Assembly (NCBI GenBank): GCA_937895345.1
Contig: CALAWP010000019.1
Coordinates: 1 to 33,830 of the forward strand
Direction: 5' to 3'
Length of the DNA stretch: 33,830 bases
Source: an uncultured Paenibacillus sp.
Lineage (GTDB): Bacteria; Bacillota; Bacilli; Paenibacillales; Paenibacillaceae
Shown here: piece after piece, positions 24,170 through 31,575 of the stretch
Layout: each line of letters begins with the position of its first letter
Numbering within the stretch: the first letter of the stretch is position 1
Position numbers and translations under genes: made by a program
Notes under the pieces: model-generated
Seen by the model: the letters and a program-made list of their open reading frames with translations, nothing else
The model's database searches: none
Told to the model about the DNA's origin: nothing

Positions 24170-24814
24170 CTATTTCAGGGAAATGGCGCCGCTGACCGTA
24201 GACGTGACCTTGTACCAGAACCAGTCCAGCGCTTGGTCGATCGTCCGGCTTTGACCGGCGATATATCCCGTCGAGGCGAGCACCATATTGCCGTCGATGA
24301 CCGTTACGTCTCCTTTCACGGCGCCAAGCACTTCCACCGTACCGTTCTCGACGGTCAGGTTCCCGGCGACTTCGATGCCTTCCGGCACAACGACCGTGCT
24401 GCCGTTGATAACGACGTGCTGCAAATCTTCCCCCGACACGATCAGCTTCGAGTCCTGCCCCCAGGAAGCGAAAGCGCTGCCCAGCATGACGAAGAGGAAG
24501 ATGGCGGCCGCCGTAAGGCCGGGATATCTATAGAGATAACGAATGAAACCGCTGCGCTGCCGGCTCTTGGGCTTCGGCAATTGGCTCAATATCCGTTCCT
24601 TGAGCTGCCTAGAAGCCTCCGCGTCGTAATGCGCAACCGCAGCGGAAGCTTCCATGGCGCGAAACGCCGCCGCGTCGGCCTCCTCGAGCTGCTGAAGCCG
24701 CCTGCGGCAGCCATCGCATGTATGCAAGTGATGTTGCAATCGGACGATTTCCTCGCGCGGCAGATCGCCGTCCAGGTAGTCGTGAATCTTGACTGTGGCG
24801 ACTTTGCAATCCAT
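24170..24814 (-). CDS. rsiW: Anti-sigma-W factor (ZAS family) with beta-repeat outer domain
   Basis: 214 residues. N-terminal zinc anti-sigma domain with H-x3-C-x2-C (His29, Cys33, Cys36) that holds the sigma factor. Arg/Lys-rich stretch, one membrane helix (about 98-117), then an extracytoplasmic domain of short repeats (NGSTVVVPEGIEVAGNLTVE; NGTVEVLGAVKGDVTVIDGN) that resemble a bactofilin-like beta-solenoid. Regulated proteolysis by PrsW/RasP would release the sigma factor in the known system. Start ATG 24814 with AAAGGA upstream. It follows sigW after a 148-base gap that holds its own sigma-W-type promoter. Confidence 0.88.
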   Translation of the reverse strand: MDCKVATVKIHDYLDGDLPREEIVRLQHHLHTCDGCRRRLQQLEEADAAAFRAMEASAAVAHYDAEASRQLKERILSQLPKPKSRQRSGFIRYLYRYPGLTAAAIFLFVMLGSAFASWGQDSKLIVSGEDLQHVVINGSTVVVPEGIEVAGNLTVENGTVEVLGAVKGDVTVIDGNMVLASTGYIAGQSRTIDQALDWFWYKVTSTVSGAISLK

Positions 24815-24892
24815 AGCAGCCAGTCCTTTCTTTCCATTGCTGATGTCTATGCGGTAGCCGGCATGCGGCTAATCCTTCTACACTCGATATAC

Positions 24893-24920
24893 GATACGTT
24901 TCGTAAAGTCGGATGTTTCA
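24893..24920 (-). promoter_or_regulatory. Sigma-W-type (ECF) promoter upstream of rsiW
   Basis: Minus strand TGAAAC (24920-24915), 16-base spacer, CGTATC (24898-24893): an exact match to the known sigma-W consensus TGAAAC-N16-CGTA. It lies in the gap between sigW and rsiW, about 80 bases before the rsiW start, so active SigW should raise its own inhibitor. Confidence 0.85.
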
Positions 24921-24962
24921 CTTTTTTTAAAAAGGAATAATGGCCCCTTAACCCTGTGGCGG

Positions 24963-25529
24963 CTACAGCCGATGCTCCAATTTTTTGCGCAAAAATTCCC
25001 GCCCCCGGTGCACCCGGGTCTTGATCGTCGTGACGGGCATATTCAAAATATCGCCGATCTCCTGCAAGGACAGATCGCGAATGTAGCGCAGCATCATGAC
25101 GGACTTGTATTTCGGCGGAAGCGACTCCATCGCCTGATGGATAATACGCTGGGTATCCGACAAGATCAGCTCCGTCTCGGGCGTCGTATTGTCGCTTGGA
25201 ATCATGGAATAACCGTCCAGCCCCTCGTAATCGCTCGATTCTGCGTCCAACGAATAGGTCGGCTTCCGCTTCCTCAGCCGGTCGATGCATAAATTGGTTG
25301 CGATCCGATAGATCCATGTCGAAAATTTGAGCGTCTCGTCATACCGGTCCAAGTTTTTGTACACGCGCAAGAACGTCTCCTGAACCACGTCCTCGGCTTC
25401 CTGCCGATTGTTCAGCATGCGGTAAGACATATGATAGAGCTTGTCCTGATACAGCTCCACAAGCTCCGCAAACGCGCTCTGATCGCCTTTGAGCGCCAGC
25501 CGCGCGAGATGGTTTTCCAGAACGTTCAC
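24963..25529 (-). CDS. sigW: ECF sigma factor SigW
   Basis: 188 residues. Region 2 (AFAELVELYQDKLYHMSYRM; AEDVVQETFLRVYKNLDRYD; KFSTWIYRIATNLCIDRLRK) binds core polymerase and the -10 box. Region 4 (SLQEIGDILNMPVTTIKTRV; HRGREFLRKKL) binds the -35 box. It directs the cell-envelope stress response to antimicrobial peptides and alkaline shock. Start GTG 25529 is chosen because GGAGG lies 10 bases upstream and the conserved N-terminus starts there; ATGs further upstream have no ribosome site. I found no sigma-W-type promoter directly upstream, only a weak sigma-A candidate. Its partner rsiW follows. Confidence 0.93.
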   Translation of the reverse strand: MNVLENHLARLALKGDQSAFAELVELYQDKLYHMSYRMLNNRQEAEDVVQETFLRVYKNLDRYDETLKFSTWIYRIATNLCIDRLRKRKPTYSLDAESSDYEGLDGYSMIPSDNTTPETELILSDTQRIIHQAMESLPPKYKSVMMLRYIRDLSLQEIGDILNMPVTTIKTRVHRGREFLRKKLEHRL

Positions 25530-25730
25530 CTTTGTTATTCCTCCAGACCTTTCATCCATCGGATGATTGAGAAACAGAACACTTGCAACATTTCTAGAAA
25601 AAATGGTAATCGACTGCAGGTCAAAAAGCAAGGCATGCGCCAAAAGTTCTGCAGTTTTTCCCAAACGCAAACGGCCGACGCCGTCCTTTTTGGAGTACAA
25701 ATAGGCGGGCTTGGCTCAAACGACGGCAAA

Positions 25731-25766
25731 CGCCCGGCCGTTCCTCGGGAAAGGAATGGCCGGGCG
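25731..25766 (-). terminator. Terminator of the HtrA-type protease gene
   Basis: 14-bp stem, 25731-25744 with 25753-25766, one G-U pair, 8-base loop. It begins 14 bases after the stop codon. The T-run after it is short (TTTGCC). Confidence 0.7.
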
Positions 25767-25780
25767 CATACGCTGTATCG

Positions 25781-26869
25781 TTACAGCGTGTTCGATTTCA
25801 ATTCGTTCAGCGCTTCCTTGACGACCGAGGTCGGAATCGCAAAGCCGATGCCTTGCGCTTCCGCGTTCACCGCGGCATTGATGCCGATGACCTGTCCCTG
25901 CGCATTGAGAAGAGGGCCTCCCGAATTGCCCGGGTTGATCGGCGCGTCCGTTTGAAGCATATGCTCAAACGTATGCGGACCGTTCTCGTCTTCGATCGTC
26001 AGCGGCCTCTCCTTGGCGCTCAGCACGCCGACCGTCAGCGTCTGATCGTATCCCAGCGGATTGCCGATGGCAAATACCCATTCGCCGACCTGGACCGCGT
26101 CGGAATCGCCCAGCTTCAGCGCCGGGAACTCGCCGCCTTCGGGATGCTCCACCTTCAGAACCGCCAAATCCAGCTCGCTGCTGGCGCCCAGCACCTGTGC
26201 CGTCAGCTTCTCATCGTAACCTTGCACCGTAACCTTTACTTCGCGGGCACTCTCCACCACATGGGCATTGGTCAAAATGTAGCCGCTGCCTTCGAAGAAA
26301 AAGCCCGTGCCCGATCCGCCAAGCTGCAACTCCGCGCCGCCGGCGGCAGCTCCGCCGCCCTCGGTCCCGCCGCCGCCCGTTCCGCCGCTGCCTTGTCCGC
26401 GGCCGCCTCCGCCGAACAACGGCCATAACGGATCGGCCGCTATCGGGCCCCGCTGCGGCGTCTCGACGAATGTCTCGACCTTGACGACGGCCGGGCTGGC
26501 CTGCTCATAGATCGACGCAATGTCACCGTCCGTCTTGACGGATGCCGTCGTCACGCCCGCGTCCATGCCCGCGGACGTCCCGGCCGCCGCCGTTGTGCCG
26601 CCCGCCGCGGCGCCTTTGGCAGCGCCTCCGGTAAACCAATTTTGCTTGTCCGAAGAATAAGCCAATCCTCCGATTACGATCGCCCCGGCCAGGAAAGCGG
26701 CCACCATCGGCAGCGCCGGGTTCCTTCTTCGGCCGTTCCGCTTGCTGCCCGCCTTCGGGCGGTGCAGCTCCAATTCCTTGTAATAAGCCTCGAATCCGTT
26801 GGCCAGTTGCCTCTTCTCCATTTCGCGCTCTTCCGACCGTTCGTGTTCATCTTGCCTAATAATCGTCAT
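25781..26869 (-). CDS. htrA: HtrA/DegP-type membrane serine protease without PDZ domain
   Basis: 362 residues. Cytoplasmic N-terminus, one membrane helix (about 53-71), Ala/Gly-rich linker, then a trypsin-like domain. Triad: His203 in TNAHVV, Asp234 in ELDLAVL, Ser316 in GNSGGPL. A long Gly-rich insert (about 152-178) precedes the protease core. The frame ends at ALNELKSNTL right after the protease domain, so the C-terminal PDZ domain common in HtrA/YyxA/YvtA is missing. Start ATG 26869 has GGGGAGG eight bases upstream; an in-frame ATG at 26983 has none. The role is degrading misfolded exported proteins. Neighbouring sigW and ppc are separate units. Confidence 0.88.
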   Translation of the reverse strand: MTIIRQDEHERSEEREMEKRQLANGFEAYYKELELHRPKAGSKRNGRRRNPALPMVAAFLAGAIVIGGLAYSSDKQNWFTGGAAKGAAAGGTTAAAGTSAGMDAGVTTASVKTDGDIASIYEQASPAVVKVETFVETPQRGPIAADPLWPLFGGGGRGQGSGGTGGGGTEGGGAAAGGAELQLGGSGTGFFFEGSGYILTNAHVVESAREVKVTVQGYDEKLTAQVLGASSELDLAVLKVEHPEGGEFPALKLGDSDAVQVGEWVFAIGNPLGYDQTLTVGVLSAKERPLTIEDENGPHTFEHMLQTDAPINPGNSGGPLLNAQGQVIGINAAVNAEAQGIGFAIPTSVVKEALNELKSNTL

Positions 26870-26998
26870 ATTCGTATCCTCCCCGCAGGCCCTGCAATTC
26901 CGGCAGGACCGATTGTCTTGTGGAATGAATGGTTCAGCGGCTTGCCGCCATAACGGTTGTCCAACCTGTTGTTCATAATCCAATCATGCGGGAAGTAC

Positions 26999-27032
26999 CT
27001 TAAATCAATCTTAACGCACTTTAAAAACCGGC
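26999..27032 (-). promoter_or_regulatory. Possible response-regulator repeats upstream of the HtrA gene
   Basis: On the minus strand TTTAAAGTGCG, TTAAGATTGAT and TTAAGGTACTT lie head to tail with an 11-base period, the spacing used by OmpR/PhoB-type regulators. HtrA genes in B. subtilis are controlled by CssR, a regulator of this class. The match is to spacing only. Confidence 0.3.
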
Positions 27033-27070
27033 TAAAAACCAAAACGGGTCGCCCCCAAAGTTTCCGGCAC

Positions 27071-27120
27071 AAAAAAAGCAGCCTCCCGCCCCGCCGCATG
27101 GCGGAGAAGGGAAGCTGCTT
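27071..27120 (-). terminator. Intrinsic terminator of ppc
   Basis: On the minus strand AAGCAGCTTCCC pairs with GGGAGGCTGCTT around an inner CCGCC/GGCGG stem, followed by seven T (27077-27071). It begins 18 bases after the ppc stop codon. Confidence 0.85.
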
Positions 27121-27137
27121 GCTTCATAAGATTGCGA

Positions 27138-29936
27138 TTAGCCCGTGTTCCGGAGGCCGGCGGCAATGCCGTTAATGGTGAGCAGCACTTCGCGCAGCAG
27201 CTCGGGGTCGTCTCCCCCGCCCGCGCGAAGCTCGCGCAGCTCCGACAACAGGCGAACCTGCAAATAGCTGAGAGGATCGACGTACGGATTGCGCAGCCGG
27301 ATCGATTCCTGGATGACCGGCACGTTGTCCAAAATTTCTTCCTGTCCGGTAATGCTCAGAATCATATCCGACGTCAGCTTGTATTCTTCCTCGATTTGCG
27401 TAAAGATCCGATCCCGGATCGTTCGATCCTTGATCATGTCCGCATATTCCTTCGCGATCAGCAAATCGGCTTTGGCTAGCGCCATTTGAAGATTGTCAAT
27501 CAGCGAGCGGAAGAACGGGAACTTTTCGTACATCGTACGCAGCGTTTCCAGCTTGGCCGGATCGTCACCTGCATATTTCCGCAGCGCCGTGCCCGACGCA
27601 TACCAAGCCGGCAGCAGGTAACGGCTTTGCGTCCAGGCGAACACCCATGGAATCGCGCGCAAATCCTCGAAGCGGTCGCTGTTCTTCCGCTTGGACGGAC
27701 GGGAGCCGATATTCAGCTCGCCGACTTCCGGCAGCGGCGTCGACTCTTTGAAGAAGGTCATAAAGTCGGGATCGCGGAAAATAAGATCCTGATATTTGGT
27801 CAGCGCCGTTTCGGAAATTTCCCTGGCAACGTCATCCCACGCCGCTTCCGTAACCGGCAGCTGCTCCGGATATTTCGCCAGGCGCGCCGACGTAATGAGC
27901 GCCCACGTCGCCTGCTCCAGACTGCGGTAGGCAATGCCTTGCAGCGAATAACGGGAAGACAATACCTCGCCCTGTTCGGTAATCTTGATGCCGCCGCCGA
28001 CCGTATGAGGCGGCTGCGCCAAAATGCTGCGGTTCAGCGGCATGCCGCCGCGGCCCAAAGCGCCGCCGCGGCCATGGAAAAACTTCACCTTGACGTCGTA
28101 AGCTTTGGCCATGGCCGTAATTTCGTTGAGCGCCACGCGGAGCTCCCAGTTTGCCGTTACGACTCCGCCGTCCTTGTTGCTGTCGGAGTAGCCCAGCATA
28201 ATTTCGTGCAGATTGCCTCTCGCTACGACCGCCTTCCGGTAGATCGGCAGTTCAAAGAGCTGCTTCATAATGCCCGGCGCGGCGTGCAGGTCGTCGATCG
28301 TCTCGAACAGCGGCACCGACTGCAGCGTGCAGCGGATCGTGCCGTCGCTTTCCTGACGGAACAGGCCGACCTCTTTGGCAAAGACCATAACCTCGAGCAT
28401 ATCGCTCGCCGCTTGCGTCATGCTGATCAGGTAGCTGGTAATGCAGCCCTCGCCGAACTCCTGCTGCGCGCGGTAAATCGTATGATAGACGTCCAGGCAT
28501 TCCCGAGTCGATTCCGAATAGTCCAGATGCGACGAGGTCAGCGGACGCGGATCGTTCAGCAGACGATGCAGCAGCTCCGTCTTCTCCTCTTCGGACAAGG
28601 AAGCGTAATCGTCGACGATATTCATCTTGGCCAAAATTTCGGCCATTGCGTTCTCATGCTCCTTGCTGTGCTGGCGAACGTCGAGCGCCATCAGATGGAA
28701 GCCGAACAGCTCCACCTGCCGAACCAGCTTCGCCAGATCGGTGTCCGCCACGTAGTCGGCGTAATGATGACGCAGGCTGCGGTCGATAACAAGCAAATCC
28801 GCCAGCAGCTCATTCGGATGGTTATAGCGCGTCGGCGATCCCTTCAGCGCATCGTTCTTCGTGTTGGCCAGCTTTTGCAGCATGTAGCCCAGCTTGATCC
28901 GGTACGGCTCTTTCGTGTTGCGCCACAGCTCGACGCATTTCAGCTCGACCTGCTCGCGATCCTGACGGATCGATTCAAGCAGTTCGTCCGTTACCGTCAC
29001 CAGGTTCGTGCTGAAGCTGAGCAAGTCCATTAATCCGTTCAATTTTTCCTCGTACTTCTGAATCGCCAGCTGGCGGTGCAGCTGCAGCGTCTCCCAAGTC
29101 ACCTTGGCCGTCACGGATGGGTTGCCGTCGCGGTCTCCGCCGATCCAGGAGCCGAAGCGGAGATAATCCGGCACATGCCAGTGCACATCGGGATAATATT
29201 TGGTCAGGCAGCGTTCCAGTTCCTCATAGACGTCCGGCAATGCCTCAAACAGCGTTTCGTCAAAATAATAAAGGCCGTTGCGCACCTCGTCGATAACGGT
29301 AGGCTTCCGGTCGCGCAGCTCGTCGGTCTGCCACAGAATGAGCACCTCGTTGAGCAGCTTGTCCTTCAGCTTCTCCCGCTCGCGGAACGTGAGCGAAGGA
29401 TTGTCCAGCTCCATCACGTCCATGGCGATCCGCTTATGGATATCCAGCACCGCCCGGCGCGTTGCCTCCGTCGGATGCGCGGTCATGACAAGCTCGAGGG
29501 ACATGGCCTTCAGAATGTCCTGCACGTCTTCTACCGGGATGTTGCGCTCCTTCAGCTCCTGCACCGCGCTTTCGATCGAACCGCGCTGCACCGTTTCGCC
29601 GGCGGACACCTCGTAATCGCGTTTCCGTCTGATCCGGTGGTTCTGCTCCGCGATATTGACCAGCTGGAAATAAATCGCGAACGCGCGAATGACCTGATGG
29701 CGAATTTCGGGACTTAACGACGATACCTTATTTTTGAACTGCTCAAACAATTCCGGCACGAACTCGGCCCTCAGAGCTTTGCTTTGCTCCCGAATCTGCT
29801 CGACGATGTCAAGCAGCTCGCGGCCGCCCTGGTGTACAAGCACTTCGCCGAGAATATTGCCAAGAAAACGCACATCGCGTCTCAGCAAGTTATTCGAGCC
29901 TGATCTTGCTGTTGATGATACCGTTTGATCGGACAT
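27138..29936 (-). CDS. ppc: Phosphoenolpyruvate carboxylase
   Basis: 932 residues, full length. It adds bicarbonate to PEP to give oxaloacetate, refilling the TCA cycle. Catalytic His154 in MTAHPTEATRR; YSDSNKDGG; KFFHGRGGALGRGG with the catalytic Arg/His loop; conserved C-terminus GIAAGLRNTG. Start ATG 29936 is fixed by AGGAGG six bases upstream; an in-frame start at 30035 has no support. Single gene with its own leader and terminator. Typical Bacillus use pyruvate carboxylase alone, while Paenibacillus-type genomes often carry ppc. Confidence 0.96.
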   Translation of the reverse strand: MSDQTVSSTARSGSNNLLRRDVRFLGNILGEVLVHQGGRELLDIVEQIREQSKALRAEFVPELFEQFKNKVSSLSPEIRHQVIRAFAIYFQLVNIAEQNHRIRRKRDYEVSAGETVQRGSIESAVQELKERNIPVEDVQDILKAMSLELVMTAHPTEATRRAVLDIHKRIAMDVMELDNPSLTFREREKLKDKLLNEVLILWQTDELRDRKPTVIDEVRNGLYYFDETLFEALPDVYEELERCLTKYYPDVHWHVPDYLRFGSWIGGDRDGNPSVTAKVTWETLQLHRQLAIQKYEEKLNGLMDLLSFSTNLVTVTDELLESIRQDREQVELKCVELWRNTKEPYRIKLGYMLQKLANTKNDALKGSPTRYNHPNELLADLLVIDRSLRHHYADYVADTDLAKLVRQVELFGFHLMALDVRQHSKEHENAMAEILAKMNIVDDYASLSEEEKTELLHRLLNDPRPLTSSHLDYSESTRECLDVYHTIYRAQQEFGEGCITSYLISMTQAASDMLEVMVFAKEVGLFRQESDGTIRCTLQSVPLFETIDDLHAAPGIMKQLFELPIYRKAVVARGNLHEIMLGYSDSNKDGGVVTANWELRVALNEITAMAKAYDVKVKFFHGRGGALGRGGMPLNRSILAQPPHTVGGGIKITEQGEVLSSRYSLQGIAYRSLEQATWALITSARLAKYPEQLPVTEAAWDDVAREISETALTKYQDLIFRDPDFMTFFKESTPLPEVGELNIGSRPSKRKNSDRFEDLRAIPWVFAWTQSRYLLPAWYASGTALRKYAGDDPAKLETLRTMYEKFPFFRSLIDNLQMALAKADLLIAKEYADMIKDRTIRDRIFTQIEEEYKLTSDMILSITGQEEILDNVPVIQESIRLRNPYVDPLSYLQVRLLSELRELRAGGGDDPELLREVLLTINGIAAGLRNTG

Positions 29937-29981
29937 ACCGTTCCTCCTACAGATCTGTGAAGCAAACCCACTCAAGCGCAA

Positions 29982-30025
29982 AACGGCTTCCGCCGTTCTT
30001 AGGCGGCAAATGCTCGGCATTTGCC
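29982..30025 (-). other. Two adjacent hairpins in the ppc leader
   Basis: Hairpin A: GGCAAATGC (30005-30013) / GCATTTGCC (30017-30025), 3-base loop. Hairpin B: AACGGC (29982-29987) / GCCGTT (29992-29997), read with a GGAA tetraloop on the minus strand. Both lie 45-90 bases before the ppc start. No known riboswitch is recognised and no T-run follows. Confidence 0.5.
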
Positions 30026-30192
30026 TTCGTTTCAAGCGTTAGTTCACTTTCAGTTATTGGCGAAAATCACTTCTACCATCATACTACAAAATCCGGCTTC
30101 ATTGAAGCCCCGCGTAAATCGGATTGGAACCGGGAAGAGGCCGGCGCACACGCGCACAGGCCCCTTATCCAAAAATTGTTATCCTATTTCCG

Positions 30193-31548
30193 CTACCGTT
30201 GATCGCTTATCGCAGCACTGCTGTTGCTGTTGGACAATGCGGTTAACGGATCGTATGGAGGACCCGTTATCGTGCCGGCCAGCAATGCGATGTCTACGGC
30301 ATTTTCCGGAATCCCCCACGAGTTGCCGGAGAATACAAAGACCGCTCTGTCCACCACATATCCCCGAGTATTATAAACCGTGTTGTTGACAATATGACCC
30401 GTTGAATTGGGATTTAAGTAAGCCGGCTGCCTGAGCGAATAAAAAATATTGTCTTTAACGATCAAATTCGTTACGTTGGACTGGGTCACGAACCCGCGAT
30501 TGACTACCCATCCTGTCGACGGTCCGGCTTGAGGCGGTCCAAAAATGACATTGTTTTCGAGTCGATGATTCGTTCCTGCAAATTGAATGAATGCAACGGC
30601 ATACGGAATATTACTGGTCATTGTAAACCCGTCGATCGTTACCGCGTTTCCGGTCACGAGAAAGGGAACGACCGCAGCTTGCAGCGAGATTATGGTATTG
30701 GGATATCCCTGCAGCGTAACTCCCGTCTTATTGATCGTGATTTGCGAGGTGATCGGATAAGTTCCGCCCAACACATGCACCGTCCCGGTCGGGGATACCG
30801 CTGTGACTCCTTGTTGGATCGTTCCAAACGGATTGGCTTGCGTACCGTTCCCTCCGACCGCTCCTGCCTGAACATATACCTCAAATGGGTTGGGCTCGAC
30901 CGTACCTGTCGGTCCGGTCGGTCCTGTCGGTCCTGTTGCCCCCGTTGGACCCGTCGGGCCTGTCGCCCCATCGCTTCCTGTTGGTCCCGTTGGTCCTGCA
31001 GGGCCCGTCGGTCCAGGCGGACCTCCCGACGGTCCTGTCGGGCCTGTCGGTCCGGTCGCCCCTGTCGGTCCCGTCGGGCCTGTTGGGCCCGTCGCTCCCA
31101 TTGGTCCTGTCGGCCCCGTCGGTCCGGTTGGACCTATAGCCGAAATATCGTCTTGAACAATGATGAGAGAAGCCTTGACCGGCACTACCGCGGAAATAAA
31201 AACGGCAGCCGTACTGGCGTTTATAAGCGACGCTGTGACAGGAGCCGCAGCCACTTCGATCACGCCCAGCCCCGGTACCACTCCCGTTCTAATCGGCGAG
31301 TTTCCTTCCAGGAAATCGCCCTGCGAGGAACTGAACGCAAATACGGCTCCATTCGTAGAAAATGACGATTGCGTCGCCACCCACCAATTAAGAATATAAA
31401 TTCCGGCTTCGTGAAAAGTAATGACGCCCGTTGCCGCGTTGTAACTAATATTTCCGGAGGTATAGACCGTGTCGTCGAAAATGACGTTGGCTCCCACATC
31501 GACCGTGCCGGCAGCTAAGCGCTCGATCTGCAGTACGATATTACTCAT
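30193..31548 (-). CDS. Collagen-like protein: jelly-roll head, collagen stalk, beta-helix tail
   Basis: 451 residues. Residues 1-135 form a beta-sandwich domain (NISYNAATGVITFHEAGIYI), like the BclA/C1q-type trimer heads of exosporium proteins. Residues 139-215 are about 25 G-X-Y triplets, mostly GPT and GAT, with one interruption at GPSGGPPGPT. Residues 224-430 are a right-handed beta-helix (repeated short coils such as TGNAVTIDGFTM, LENNVIFG, IVKDNIFYS), as in pectate-lyase-like surface proteins. No signal peptide, as usual for spore-coat/exosporium proteins made in the mother cell. Start ATG with AGGAGG six bases upstream. It lies 27 bases after the neighbouring collagen gene, so the two are probably one operon. 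Spore-surface role inferred. Confidence 0.8.
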   Translation of the reverse strand: MSNIVLQIERLAAGTVDVGANVIFDDTVYTSGNISYNAATGVITFHEAGIYILNWWVATQSSFSTNGAVFAFSSSQGDFLEGNSPIRTGVVPGLGVIEVAAAPVTASLINASTAAVFISAVVPVKASLIIVQDDISAIGPTGPTGPTGPMGATGPTGPTGPTGATGPTGPTGPSGGPPGPTGPAGPTGPTGSDGATGPTGPTGATGPTGPTGPTGTVEPNPFEVYVQAGAVGGNGTQANPFGTIQQGVTAVSPTGTVHVLGGTYPITSQITINKTGVTLQGYPNTIISLQAAVVPFLVTGNAVTIDGFTMTSNIPYAVAFIQFAGTNHRLENNVIFGPPQAGPSTGWVVNRGFVTQSNVTNLIVKDNIFYSLRQPAYLNPNSTGHIVNNTVYNTRGYVVDRAVFVFSGNSWGIPENAVDIALLAGTITGPPYDPLTALSNSNSSAAISDQR

Positions 31549-31575
31549 CGTTTTCCTCCTGCGCCGTTATTATAG

